32,572 nucleotides of DNA from Verrucomicrobiota bacterium (GCA_016209525.1 JACQWK010000603.1:1-32572), one strand, 5' to 3'. Counted from the stretch's first letter, positions 6,862 through 15,098 are shown. Made by a program: numbers and translations. Notes: generated from the sequence alone by a model not told the origin.

Positions 6862-8067
6862 ATGTCCTCAAAACGAATCGTCATCATCGGAGGCGGCATC
6901 GTCGGATTGGCGACGGCTTACAAGTTGCAGAAGCGCTGTCCGTGGGCCTACGTCACCGTCTTGGAAAAGGAGCCGGCGGTTGCCCAGCACCAGAGCGGCC
7001 ACAACAGCGGCGTCTTGCACTGTGGTCTTTACTACAAGCCCGGTTCGAGCAAAGCGCGGCTGGCCGTCTCCGGCGTCCGAGAGATGGTCGCGTTTTGCCG
7101 CGAACACGAAATCCCGCACGAATTGTGCGGCAAGCTGGTCGTCGCCACGGACGACCAAGAACTCGCGCGGTTGCGAGCCCTTCACGAGCGAGGTCAGCAA
7201 AACGGGCTCGGAGGCCTCCGGCTTCTGAGCCGGGATGAAATGCGGGGGATCGAGCCCCATGTCGGCGGGATCGCCGCTTTGCACGTGCCCCAGGAGGGAA
7301 TCGTGGACTACCCTAAAGTCTGCTCCGTGCTGGCGCAGAAGATCGAGGCGCAAGGCGGCCGAATCGCCACCCGCGCGCGCGTGGTGGAAATGCAGGCTCA
7401 GTCGGACGGCTGGATTCTCCATTCCACGGCCGGCGGTTTTGAGCCTCATTTCGTCGTCAATTGCGCCGGACTTCATTGTGACCGCGTCAGTGAGCTGGCG
7501 GGTGAACGGCGGGAGGTTCGCATCGTTCCTTTCCGGGGCGAGTACTACAAAGTCAAAGCCGAACGCCGGAGCCTGGTCCGCAATTTGATTTACCCCGTGC
7601 CGGATCCGCAGTTCCCTTTTCTCGGGGTTCATTTCACGCGGTTGATCGGCGGTGGCGTCGAGGCGGGGCCGAACGCCGTGCTGGCTTTCGCCCGCGAAGG
7701 CTATCGCAAGAGCGACGTCAATCTGTCGGACCTCTGGGATGCCCTGAGTTTTTCCGGCCTGTGGAATTTTTTGCAGCAACACCGGCGGAAGAGTTGGGAA
7801 GAACTGCGACGCTCCTTCAGCAAGGGCCGATTCTGCGAGTCACTGCAGAAGCTCGTGCCGGAAATCCGGCTGGAGGATTTGGAAACCGGCGGCGCCGGTG
7901 TGCGCGCGCAAGCCATGTCTCCGGACGGCACGCTGGTTCAAGACTTCTGCTTGGTGGAGCGGCCCAGAGCGCTCCATGTCTTGAATGCGCCAAGCCCGGC
8001 CGCAACCGCATCCCTGGCCATCGGCGAAGAAATCGCGGCGCGCGTGGAGAGCCGACTGAGCCAATGA
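6862..8067 (+). CDS. lhgO: L-2-hydroxyglutarate oxidase
   Basis: A 401-residue FAD enzyme of the D-amino-acid-oxidase fold that oxidises L-2-hydroxyglutarate to 2-oxoglutarate, usually passing electrons to the membrane quinone pool. The Rossmann motif IIGGGIVGLATAY (8-20) is followed by VTVLEKE, and the family-specific HNSGVLHCGLYYKPGS block (about 48-63). Further on are GIEPHVGGIAALHVPQEGIV, the VVNCAGLHCDRVS FAD segment and a C-terminal HVLNAPSPAATASLAIGE FAD contact. Length is that of E. coli LhgO (YgaF). A glycerol-3-phosphate dehydrogenase-like role is less likely given these blocks. It stands alone in a 256-bp spacer on the left and a repeat-rich spacer on the right. Confidence 0.93.
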   Translation: MSSKRIVIIGGGIVGLATAYKLQKRCPWAYVTVLEKEPAVAQHQSGHNSGVLHCGLYYKPGSSKARLAVSGVREMVAFCREHEIPHELCGKLVVATDDQELARLRALHERGQQNGLGGLRLLSRDEMRGIEPHVGGIAALHVPQEGIVDYPKVCSVLAQKIEAQGGRIATRARVVEMQAQSDGWILHSTAGGFEPHFVVNCAGLHCDRVSELAGERREVRIVPFRGEYYKVKAERRSLVRNLIYPVPDPQFPFLGVHFTRLIGGGVEAGPNAVLAFAREGYRKSDVNLSDLWDALSFSGLWNFLQQHRRKSWEELRRSFSKGRFCESLQKLVPEIRLEDLETGGAGVRAQAMSPDGTLVQDFCLVERPRALHVLNAPSPAATASLAIGEEIAARVESRLSQ

Positions 8068-8235
8068 ACGGAGGCTGGCGGAGTTCTTGCCTCCTGTTTT
8101 CCATCCACTTTGCTCGAACGCGGCGTTGCAGCGAGGGCGGGGTCCATGCGTGTAAATTACGCCGAAAGAACAGGGCGGCAATCAGGATTTTCGGCGGCCT
8201 GTCAGTAGGCAGGGGTGCATCAAGCTCCTCGAATC

Positions 8236-8280
8236 CTCCCTCTCCTCCATCGGATGGAGGAGAGGGTCGGGGAGAGGAGG
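8236..8280. repeat. Dispersed palindromic repeat, short variant, copy 3
   Basis: CCCTCTCCTCCATC and GATGGAGGAGAGGG form a 14-bp inverted repeat with a two-base turn, followed by TCGGGGAGAGGAGG. It is the same family as 104, 6678 and 27636 but with TCCTCC in place of TCCCC and without the GTGTCC tail. Confidence 0.7.
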
Positions 8281-8479
8281 CTCATTTCTGTTGGTTCCCC
8301 TCTCCTCGTGCCTCTCCCCACTCGTGCCTCGGGGGGAGAGGATGAAGAGCTTGATCCAGCCCTGGTCCGTAGGTTTGTCCATGGCAGCGGGCGTCCCGTC
8401 ATTCGCGACGGCGCGGCGTCTCGCCCGGCGGAACTGGCGTGGGAATTCGAACGGGGCAGAAGGTTCGTGGCCCGCTCCG

Positions 8480-8526
8480 GGCGGCAAGATGCCGCCCTCT
8501 ACGGCAGGCGGGGCGCCCACCGCTCC
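8480..8526. repeat. GGGCGGC hairpin plus CTCTACGGCAGGCG repeat, copy 1
   Basis: GGGCGGC-AAGAT-GCCGCCC is a small hairpin, followed by CTCTACGGCAGGCG (8497-8510) and a second GC-rich pair. The same tail and layout is at 29360-29406, so this is a dispersed intergenic element. Confidence 0.65.
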
Positions 8527-8547
8527 CTGCGTGTCCAACTTGACAAT

Positions 8548-8575
8548 CGTAAATCGTAAATCGTAAATCGCAAAT
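8548..8575. repeat. Four tandem 7-bp units (CGTAAAT)
   Basis: Three CGTAAAT units and one CGCAAAT lie directly upstream of the methyltransferase start at 8587. A decayed run of similar units lies at about 24796-24823. The A/T-rich array may be a simple-sequence tract with variable copy number between strains. Confidence 0.8.
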
Positions 8576-8586
8576 TACAGACACCC

Positions 8587-9375
8587 ATGGGTCATCAGGA
8601 AAGCTACCGACACAATCAGGCCTACGCCGAGTTTCTGGAAAGCTGGGACGCGAACTTCTACGCAAAGTACGCCGATTACCTTAAACCGCCGCGGCCCGGC
8701 GCTCGCGTGCTGGATGTGGGCTGTGGCGTTGGCCAGGTGGTGAAACGGCTGACCGACGCTGGTTGTGAAGCGTACGGAGTGGATGTGTCCGAGCCGAACA
8801 TCGAAAAGGCAAGCCGGGTAAGCCTCCGGTGCCGCTTCTACGACGGAAAGAAACTGCCTTTTGCGGACGGGTTTTTCGCATGCGTGGGCGCGTTGAATGT
8901 CCTGGAACACGTGGAGGAGCCGGAATCGTTCATCGAGGAGTTAGTGCGCGCGGTTGAGCCGGGCGGCCGCGTGGTTCTTTCCAGCCCGAATTTTTTCCGC
9001 GTGCTCGGTTTTCGAGATTACCACGTCCGGATGCGAGGCTTGCGAAACAAGGGCCGCAACTGGCGGCGATTGCTGCAAAAACTTAACCAAATGCGGACCG
9101 ATCCGGCTTCGGTGCGGTTCGACCGAATGACTCCCATCGTCAAGGAACCGTTTACGCCGGACGACGATGCGATTGTCGCGACTAACCCTTTAGAGATCGC
9201 GTTTTTTCTCCGCCGGACCGGATGTGAGATCGAGATGATTGCGTGTACCGATCGGTATGTGACGAAGCCGCTTGACGTGGCGCTCAACTTCACGCCTCTG
9301 CGCTACCTGATGTTCAACGCGTTCGTCGTCGCCCGAAAGCGGCGAGTGGCCGGAAATCTGGAGCCGCCGCCGTAA
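8587..9375 (+). CDS. SAM-dependent class I methyltransferase
   Basis: A 262-residue protein with a canonical Methyltransf_11-type SAM site: motif I VLDVGCGVGQ (41-50), acidic motif II GVDVSEPNIEKA, and post-motif segments LPFADGFFACVGALNVLEH and EPGGRVVLSSPNFF. The C-terminal third (about residues 140-262) is less conserved and probably determines the substrate, which I cannot name. Enzymes with the NVLEHVEEPE block are often O- or N-methyltransferases of lipids, quinones, polysaccharides or natural products. It is a single gene; the 11 bp between the 7-bp tandem repeat and the ATG contain no Shine-Dalgarno site. Confidence 0.85.
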   Translation: MGHQESYRHNQAYAEFLESWDANFYAKYADYLKPPRPGARVLDVGCGVGQVVKRLTDAGCEAYGVDVSEPNIEKASRVSLRCRFYDGKKLPFADGFFACVGALNVLEHVEEPESFIEELVRAVEPGGRVVLSSPNFFRVLGFRDYHVRMRGLRNKGRNWRRLLQKLNQMRTDPASVRFDRMTPIVKEPFTPDDDAIVATNPLEIAFFLRRTGCEIEMIACTDRYVTKPLDVALNFTPLRYLMFNAFVVARKRRVAGNLEPPP

Positions 9376-9500
9376 AGTGAATTCTCCCACGATTGGGGCA
9401 CGACAACTCCGAAGCCCGAAGCCCAGAATCCGAAACAAATTCAAAATTCAAAAGCGCCAAGGCCCAAAGCGGTGGCAGGTTGCCGCCGAAAACGGGCGGG

Positions 9501-9516
9501 CGGCCTGTTCCACCCA
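9501..9516. repeat. 16-bp dispersed repeat, copy 1
   Basis: CGGCCTGTTCCACCCA is identical at 12822-12837, and in both places an ACACGCTCT follows 10-20 bp later. Here the left hairpin arm seen at 12812 is degraded. Confidence 0.65.
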
Positions 9517-9532
9517 TTTTCAAAACACGCTC

Positions 9533-10144
9533 TTAGTGTGAGACCGACGTGATCTCCTCCGAAAAGGCGTTTTGCATACTCTCCCTGAGGGCATCCAATC
9601 GGAAGGGCTTTTGCAGAAAACCAGCGAGGCCTTGTCCGGCGAAACGGGTGACCGTTTCCCGCTGATCGAGAGGAACGGCGCGCGTCTCGCGTCCGGCCGC
9701 GACCGGCAGCAGCAGCCTGAAGATCGAGCCGCGTCCGATCTGGCTGGTCACCTGGAGCGCGCCTTTGTGGCCGCGGACAATCCCGAGCACGGCGGCCAAT
9801 CCCAGGCCGCGCCCGGTGAACTTCGTCGTGAAAAACGGGTCGAAGATTCTGCTCACGGTTTCCGCGCTCATGCCGCAACCCGTATCGGCCACTTCCAAAT
9901 AGACATATTCGCCTTCGGGAATTTCGGGCGAGAGCACCGTGCCGGCGAGGTACTCTCGGCTCGCCCGCATCCGGCCGGTCGCGACCGTGATGGAGCCCGG
10001 GTGATCTCGGATCGCCTCCGAGGCATTGATCACCAAATTCATGGTGACTTGGCTGATTTGCGCGGCATCCGCCTCCAACCAGGGAAGATCGTCCGCCAGC
10101 TCGAATTGTGTTCGGTTTGTCGCCAACTCAAGCTCAGCCCGAAA
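9533..10144 (-). pseudogene. Remnant of hybrid sensor histidine kinase
   Basis: About 197 residues remain of a hybrid histidine kinase. The ATP-binding domain is nearly whole: N-box NLVINASEAI, G1 ADTGCGM, F-box FDPFFTTK and G2 GRGLGLAAVLGIVRGHKG. No sensor or dimerisation/phosphoacceptor domain precedes it: in-frame reading meets a stop at 10145-10147. After the ATPase domain only the last part of a receiver is left (RFAGQGLAGFLQKPF, with the conserved Lys-Pro); the phosphorylatable aspartate and about 80 residues are missing. Both losses argue for a gene broken by a 5' truncation and an internal deletion. The open frame has no ATG start. It could still be translated from TTG at 10126, but a working kinase is improbable. 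Confidence 0.75.
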
Positions 10145-10212
10145 CTAATTCCGCGAAGTCAATTTACGTGCAGGCAATCAAGGTGATCACGGCGACAATC
10201 TCGCTCGTGAGT

Positions 10213-10239
10213 TTGACACGACGGAAACGGCGCTCTAAT
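10213..10239 (+). promoter_or_regulatory. Candidate sigma-70-type promoter for the small protein-cytochrome operon
   Basis: A perfect -35 TTGACA (10213-10218) and a -10 TCTAAT (10234-10239, five of six) are separated by 15 bp, slightly shorter than optimal. It lies 33 bp upstream of the ATG at 10272. Prediction by eye only. Confidence 0.45.
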
Positions 10240-10258
10240 CTTCATCTGGGTCGTTTAG

Positions 10259-10265
10259 AAAGGAG
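10259..10265 (+). promoter_or_regulatory. Strong Shine-Dalgarno site
   Basis: AAAGGAG, six bases before the ATG at 10272. It is the clearest ribosome site in the window and fixes this start, suggesting strong translation of the small protein. Confidence 0.7.
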
Positions 10266-10271
10266 AGCACT

Positions 10272-10619
10272 ATGGTCATTAGAGTTTACGGCATGCCGGC
10301 ATGGCTCGGAACGCTTCTCCCCGGATTGGCCGAGGATCTTAAGAGGAGTGTGTCCTGCGTTCCCGAGGCGCACGTCGAACCTTCAAGCATTCGCGTGTTT
10401 TTTCCAAACGAAATGGCGCAGCAAGAATCCGGCAAGGAACTCCTCATCTACGTGGACACGGAGAAGAAAGAAGCTGGATACGCGCTCAACTCGGTGGGTC
10501 AGGCCGTGGGAGCGACGTTGCGCGAGTTCGTGAAAGTCAGGCTCCTAAGCTGTCGGGCGATCGATGTGCTGGTTCGTCCGGTCCATTCCGGAGATGAATT
10601 GATCGCCTACAGTTTGTAG
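10272..10619 (+). CDS. Small cytosolic protein, possibly tautomerase-like
   Basis: A 115-residue soluble protein without signal peptide or membrane helix, not firmly recognised. It starts MVIRVYGMP, has a mid-protein SIRVFFPNEM and LLIYVDTEKK, and ends IDVLVRPVHSGDELIAY. The beta-alpha-beta arrangement and a terminal strand resemble DUF1904/4-oxalocrotonate-tautomerase-like proteins, but the catalytic N-terminal proline of tautomerases (residue 2) is valine here, so enzymatic activity of that type is doubtful. The start is fixed by a strong ribosome site. The cytochrome gene begins 12 bp after its stop, so they are probably one operon and the protein may support cytochrome biogenesis or use. 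That link is inference from position only. Confidence 0.7.
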   Translation: MVIRVYGMPAWLGTLLPGLAEDLKRSVSCVPEAHVEPSSIRVFFPNEMAQQESGKELLIYVDTEKKEAGYALNSVGQAVGATLREFVKVRLLSCRAIDVLVRPVHSGDELIAYSL

Positions 10620-10631
10620 TCCGGAAATCGT

Positions 10632-12668
10632 GTGTCTTGGGACCGGAGAGGAATTCGGGCCGTCCTCGTCGTTGTTTTGGCCGTCGCGGTCTTGTTAGTC
10701 TCGCGTGCGGTCGTGCACCGCCTGAGCCGCGCCGGCGCGAAAAGCACGGCGCAGACAAGCCTCGATCGGTCGGCTCTGGCAGGGTCCGCGAGTTGCCGCA
10801 AGTGCCACCAGAAGTTCTACGAACTCTGGTCCACTTCGCATCATGGACTGGCCATGCAGCCGTTTACGATCGAGTTGGCCAAGAGCCGGCTGAGTGTTCC
10901 TGCGACCGCCATTGTTATCGGCCCGACGACCTATCAGTTCGAGATTGGCGATGAGGCCGGCTGGGTCCGTGAGCGAAGCTCAGATGGAGAGAGGCGTTAC
11001 CGCATCGCGCACGTGATGGGAGGCAAGAACGTGTTTTATTTCCTGACGCCCTTGGAGAGAGGACGCCTCCAAGTTCTGCCGGTGGCTTATGACCTTCGGG
11101 AGCCGGCGTGGTTTGACACTGCGGCGAGCGCCGTGCGCCATTTCTCCGGCCTGAACGACCGTCCGATCAATTGGCGGGATCCTCTTTACACCTTCAACAC
11201 CTCCTGCCAGGGCTGCCATGTCAGCCAGCTTTCGGTGAATTACGATCTCGCGACCGATTCGTATCGCACCACCTGGGCTGAGCCGGGCATCAACTGTGAA
11301 ACCTGCCACGGTCCGTGCGTTGAGCACGTCCGGTTTTGCCGCGAGACGCCCGCCGGCCGAAAGCCGGCCAGCCTTGCAATCATTCGTTTCGGATCTTTCA
11401 CCCCTGAGCAACGGAATGCCGCCTGTTCGAGTTGCCATGCCAAAGCTTCCGCGTTGACGCAAGCGTTCAAGCCGGGCGACCCCTTTTTCGACCATTTCGA
11501 GGTTGTGGCGCTGGAGAGCCTGGACTTCTACCCCGATGGGCGAGACTTAGGCGAGAACTACACTCTCACCTCGTGGCTCATGAATCCCTGCGTGAAGTCC
11601 GGGAAACTCGATTGTCTGCACTGCCACACTTCCAGCGGCCGCTATCGATTCGCTGGCCAAAGCGAGAACGGCGCTTGCCTGCCTTGCCACGAGCAGCGAG
11701 TCAACCATGCGGAGGCGCACACTCGCCACAAGCCTGAAAGTCCGGGGAATCGATGTGTGGCTTGCCACATGCCCACGACTGAATTCGCGCGGATGCGCCG
11801 GAGCGATCACTCGATGCGTCCCCCCGCGCCTTCCGCCAGCCTCGCTTTCAAATCGCCCAATGCCTGCAATCTCTGCCACACCGATCGTGATGCCGCTTGG
11901 GCGGATCGGGAAGTGCGCCAATGGCGTCCGCGAGACTACCAGGCGGCGATTGTTGCCCTGGGCGGCCTGATCGAGTCGGCTCGCCGAAACGATTGGTCGC
12001 GGCTGGCCGAGATTCTTGGCTGCCTCGCCGATCCTCAACGCGACGAAGTATTCGCCGTCTCGTTCATTCGCTTGTTGAGCGGCTGTGGAGATCCCCGCAA
12101 GGTGCCCGCGTTGATGCAAGCGTTGAAAGACCGATCGACTTTGGTCGAGCCCTTGTTGAACAAGGCCCTCCGCATCGAACCCGCCAACGCGGCTGCAAAT
12201 CTCAACCTCGGCCTTCTGAAAGCGGAACAGGGACATCTCCGGCGGGCGGAAGAGTGCCTGCGCGCGGCGCTGAAGGCGGAGCCGACGCTGGCCCAGGCCG
12301 CCTACAACCTGGCCGTGATCCTTTCACGGGATCGTCTGGCTGAGGCGATCGACTGGTGCCGCCAAGCCTGCCGCTCCCAGCCGGGCGAGCCTCGCTACGC
12401 TTACAGTTTGGCCTTCTTCCTCCATAAGTCCGGCGGCTTTGTCGAGGCAGAGCGGGTGCTCCGGGAACTTCTGATGAGGAATCCGGATTACTTCAGCGCC
12501 TATGGATTGCTCGGCGATATTTACGAGGGCTGGAATGAGTTCGCGAAAGCGGCTGAGTTGTATCGTCAGGCGCTCAATCGGCCTGCCTTGCCGCTGTCGG
12601 ATCGGCGGGTCTTCGAAGCGAAGATTGGGGACCTGGCCAAACGCGAAACAAACAGCGCAAATCGTTAA
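10632..12668 (+). CDS. Octaheme c-type cytochrome with TPR domain
   Basis: A 678-residue membrane-anchored, probably periplasmic protein starting at GTG 10632. A hydrophobic signal anchor spans residues 8-24. Eight CxxCH haem sites are present with first cysteines at 55, 192, 222, 265, 328, 349, 375 and 412. The last 200 residues form TPRs (AAANLNLGLLKAEQGHLRRA, YNLAVILSRDR, YAYSLAFFLHKSGGF, AYGLLGDIYEGWNEF). This arrangement matches multihaem cytochrome-TPR proteins common in Planctomycetes and Verrucomicrobia, similar in the haem part to cytochrome c554-like domains. It probably transfers electrons between membrane and periplasmic partners; the donor and acceptor are unknown. It follows the small protein by 12 bp. 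No haem-lyase or reductase gene is nearby. Confidence 0.9.
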   Translation: MSWDRRGIRAVLVVVLAVAVLLVSRAVVHRLSRAGAKSTAQTSLDRSALAGSASCRKCHQKFYELWSTSHHGLAMQPFTIELAKSRLSVPATAIVIGPTTYQFEIGDEAGWVRERSSDGERRYRIAHVMGGKNVFYFLTPLERGRLQVLPVAYDLREPAWFDTAASAVRHFSGLNDRPINWRDPLYTFNTSCQGCHVSQLSVNYDLATDSYRTTWAEPGINCETCHGPCVEHVRFCRETPAGRKPASLAIIRFGSFTPEQRNAACSSCHAKASALTQAFKPGDPFFDHFEVVALESLDFYPDGRDLGENYTLTSWLMNPCVKSGKLDCLHCHTSSGRYRFAGQSENGACLPCHEQRVNHAEAHTRHKPESPGNRCVACHMPTTEFARMRRSDHSMRPPAPSASLAFKSPNACNLCHTDRDAAWADREVRQWRPRDYQAAIVALGGLIESARRNDWSRLAEILGCLADPQRDEVFAVSFIRLLSGCGDPRKVPALMQALKDRSTLVEPLLNKALRIEPANAAANLNLGLLKAEQGHLRRAEECLRAALKAEPTLAQAAYNLAVILSRDRLAEAIDWCRQACRSQPGEPRYAYSLAFFLHKSGGFVEAERVLRELLMRNPDYFSAYGLLGDIYEGWNEFAKAAELYRQALNRPALPLSDRRVFEAKIGDLAKRETNSANR

Positions 12669-12811
12669 GTCCCTCGGCTTATCCCTGTTTCACAACTCAT
12701 CAACAGGATACGGCATGACCCAACTGGAGTGTTGGAGTGGTGGAGTAATGGGATTTTCAACACTCCCGCACTCCGATACGCCATGACTCCGGCGCAGTCA
12801 TTCTCCGCCGC

Positions 12812-12837
12812 AACAGGCCGGCGGCCTGTTCCACCCA
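12812..12837. repeat. Hairpin plus 16-bp dispersed repeat, copy 2
   Basis: AACAGGCC-GGC-GGCCTGTT is a perfect 8-bp stem with a three-base loop, continuing into CCACCCA. The right part is identical to 9501-9516. It is 144 bp after the cytochrome stop and has no U-tract; a role in ending transcription is possible but it looks like a repeat. Confidence 0.7.
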
Positions 12838-12895
12838 GAAAGCATCCAGACACGCTCTGGGGCTGGAAGCGCCCCCCGCATCCTCAGCTCGACTC

Positions 12896-13460
12896 TTAAC
12901 CCGTGGGACGATCGGCACTCCAAACGCCTGGGAGGCCGGTTTTGGTTTCGAGGAGAATATCCAGGATGGCTCTGCGATCCTCCTGAGTTAGTCTCGCGAA
13001 GTCCGGACTTTGATCCTTGCCTGTCAGAATTTCCCTCAAGCGCTGAAATAAATGTTCCTTCATTGGATCGGGGATGTTGTCGAAGGCCTCGGAATGGATT
13101 AGGAAACTGCACGGATATTTGAAAAGGCGCGTCCGGAGATCCAAATCGCGCAGGGACCGTCCCTTGCGGTCACGGGGACCGCGCCGGCTGAACGCCTTCA
13201 CGAAATTGGGATTGCCTTGGATGGGACTCGTCAACTGCGCTTCTTCGGTGAAGAGCAGATAACGCAAGAAAGCCTCGGACTGGGACTTGAGATACCGGAT
13301 AGCCGAACTTCGAGTCGAACTTGAGCTGGACTTGGCCATGGTCAATCTTTGCTTGAAGGCGCGACACCGGCTCGTCCGGCGCCCGTTGGCCGTACCCGAT
13401 GACTTCACCGTCATACGGCACTTGATGCGTCGAGCCCTGGAAATCACCGGCTTGCCCGGC
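12896..13460 (-). pseudogene. Remnant of a cytochrome-like family gene, internal deletion plus frameshift
   Basis: Two pieces of one protein family lie in different frames. The C-terminal piece (about 12896-13297) reads YLLFTEEAQLTSPIQGNPNF, then RRGPRDRKGRSLRDLDLRTR and FLIHSEAFDNIPDPMKEHLF, ending in LTGKDQSPDFARLTQEDRRA. The N-terminal piece (about 13298-13460, another frame) reads QGSTHQVPYDGEVIGYGQ and EPVSRLQAKIDHGQVQLKFD. From memory these are the start and end of a large planctomycete/verrucomicrobial protein with a central CxxCH haem motif; that whole middle (some 250 residues or more) is missing here. The frames meet at about 13295-13301. I therefore call this a pseudogene. The best single open frame (183 residues) is largely out-of-family at its N-terminus. 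Confidence 0.7.
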
Positions 13461-13527
13461 CGGTGCTCTCGATAGGCTCAGAAGTCCTGATTCGGAGGAA
13501 TTCTATCGAGCCCGACAGGCCGACCGA

Positions 13528-13569
13528 CGTACATGAAATTTGTTCCGTACGGAACAAATTTCATGTACG
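13528..13569. repeat. 42-bp perfect palindrome
   Basis: The sequence is its own reverse complement over 42 bp, centred between 13548 and 13549 (core TTCCGTACGGAA, outer CGTACATG/CATGTACG) with no loop. It could form a cruciform or a long hairpin RNA, or bind a dimeric protein. Outside the 42 bp symmetry stops abruptly. Confidence 0.95.
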
Positions 13570-14166
13570 CCATTCGCGTTTGGGATCAATCCCTTTCCAT
13601 GACAGCTAGCAGGCCAAGGCAAGGGATCAGGATCTCTGAGGCTGGTGCACATCCCGATGAACAGGCAAGCCGTCCGCCAGCTCTCAAGACAAGAAATCAC
13701 GGTAAACTTCATCGCTCTTGGCATGTCCCGCGAAAGATAGACAGACTCCGCTCCGAAAGCCGATGGAAATCATAGGCTTAGTTGACTCAAGTCAAGCGAG
13801 CCTCCCGGGATGGAGGCGGACTGGCTCTTGCGCCCTGTCAAGAAACCAAGGCGGGCATTACGCCCACCTCAATTCAGTCCCGAAATCGCCGGCAGAAGAG
13901 AGGCTGGAAGCCCGCCCTCCTCTTTGAGCACGCGGCTCCCCCTCCCAAAAGAAAGTGAAGTGGGTGCAAGCAAAACGCGAGAGAGGAAACCAAACCTAAA
14001 CCACTCACGCAGCGCAACCCACTTCGGGAGTAATTTCGTCCAACTTTGCCGAAATTCAAGGCATGACGCGGCTAGGCCGAACAAGGTCGCGGTTGGCTAG
14101 GGACCGATCGCCAAACTCCGAGCGCCGTCTTACAGAGGAGACCGTGGGATGGACTACACGCGGAAG

Positions 14167-14220
14167 GTTTGTAGTCCCGCCTTTAGGCGGCCCGAACCGG
14201 CTAAAACCGGGACTACAAAC
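14167..14220. repeat. 13-bp inverted repeat with inner hairpin
   Basis: Arms GTTTGTAGTCCCG (14167-14179) and its complement (14208-14220) flank an inner CCGCCTTTAGGCGG hairpin. This nested palindrome has the look of a dispersed intergenic repeat. Confidence 0.8.
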
Positions 14221-14313
14221 GCCGACCTGTCGTTCATCCAATGGTCTCGTCAATAAGCGAAGGCCGTTCTTGGGTTCAATTGTTCACCTTGGGCTGCAAT
14301 TGCGACCATGAAC

Positions 14314-14385
14314 CGTAGCCGACGAAGTGAGGAGGCGGATCTCGGTTTCAACAACAGTGTCCGCCTCCCTACGTCGGCGGCTACG
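14314..14385. repeat. 26-bp imperfect inverted repeat containing the dispersed GTAGCCG unit
   Basis: Arms 14314-14339 and 14360-14385 match at 22 of 26 positions. Each arm resembles single copies at 226-251 and 24761-24786. Confidence 0.8.
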
Positions 14386-14404
14386 AACGGGTGGTTTATG
14401 GGAT

Positions 14405-14512
14405 GCCTCCATGTTGCTTAGAACACGCACTTTGGCCATGAACCCACCCCCGTACCCCTCCGACGGAGAGGAGCCACGCTCGGTGCAGACGATAAGAGGT
14501 CCCCTCCTGGGA
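14405..14512. repeat. 108-bp dispersed repeat, copy 1
   Basis: From GCCTCCATGTTGCTT to CCCCTCCTGGGA it is about 85% identical, without gaps, to 32465-32572 (hand count of about 16 differences). It contains ATGAACCCACCCCCGTACCC and pairs of CCCCTCC/GGAGGGG that can form hairpins. Confidence 0.85.
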
Positions 14513-14634
14513 GGGGCGCAAGGGCACTGTTAACGGCCGGTTGACCTTAATTCAAGAGCAAGGGTCGCAGGGGTGGGATCCATGCAAAGCCTCCAATCGT
14601 TTCCGCGGGCATTGGGAGCATGAAGCAGGTGATC

Positions 14635-14711
14635 GGTGGGGCGAGACTCCCGTTGAGCCCTAGAATCCTTGCCGGCAAAAAAGTCAGGGCTCGACGGAGT
14701 CTCGCCCCACC
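14635..14711. repeat. 16-bp perfect inverted repeat
   Basis: Arms 14635-14650 (GGTGGGGCGAGACTCC) and 14696-14711 are perfectly complementary. Just inside, GTTGAGCCCT and AGGGCTCGAC extend the pairing with one mismatch, giving a long hairpin. Confidence 0.85.
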
Positions 14712-15098
14712 TTGTAGGGCTGCGGCTGCGCCGTGCCGTGTTCACCTGTGGGTTGCGTTCAAGAATTCCGTCGTGTTGGCATGGCTTTCGCTAAATGCAA
14801 ACATGCGCTATGTTGGGCGCATACTTATGGCGACTCAGCGTGGAACATTGATCGACGGCAGCCGACCGGCAAACCAAGACCCGTGAGAGGAGATCCGCAA
14901 GCCGTCCGACTTCCATCCAACGAATCCGGGCCTGGCCCGAAGAGCAGCCGGCTCGTCGCCAGTCGCCGAAGAGCGAATCCGGAAAAGCGATTCCAGGGAT
15001 CGTCCTCGTCCACGTCCTCGGATTTGGTCTGGATTTCGAAGACGACGACGACGACGAGCACGAGGACGAAGGTCTCGCACGGAACATTCAGACTGAGT

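Larger units (their letters stand above)
8068..8586. other. Non-coding spacer with several repeat types
   Basis: No supported gene. The spacer holds a palindromic repeat (8236-8280), a hairpin with a dispersed tail (8480-8526) and a 7-bp tandem array (8548-8575). Two short open frames across it (8215-8559, 8182-8538) are made of repeat sequence. Confidence 0.6.

Noticed and set aside
8548..8575. 7-bp array as CRISPR or iteron origin
   Set aside because: Units are too short, there are no spacers, and no replication gene or DnaA boxes were seen nearby.
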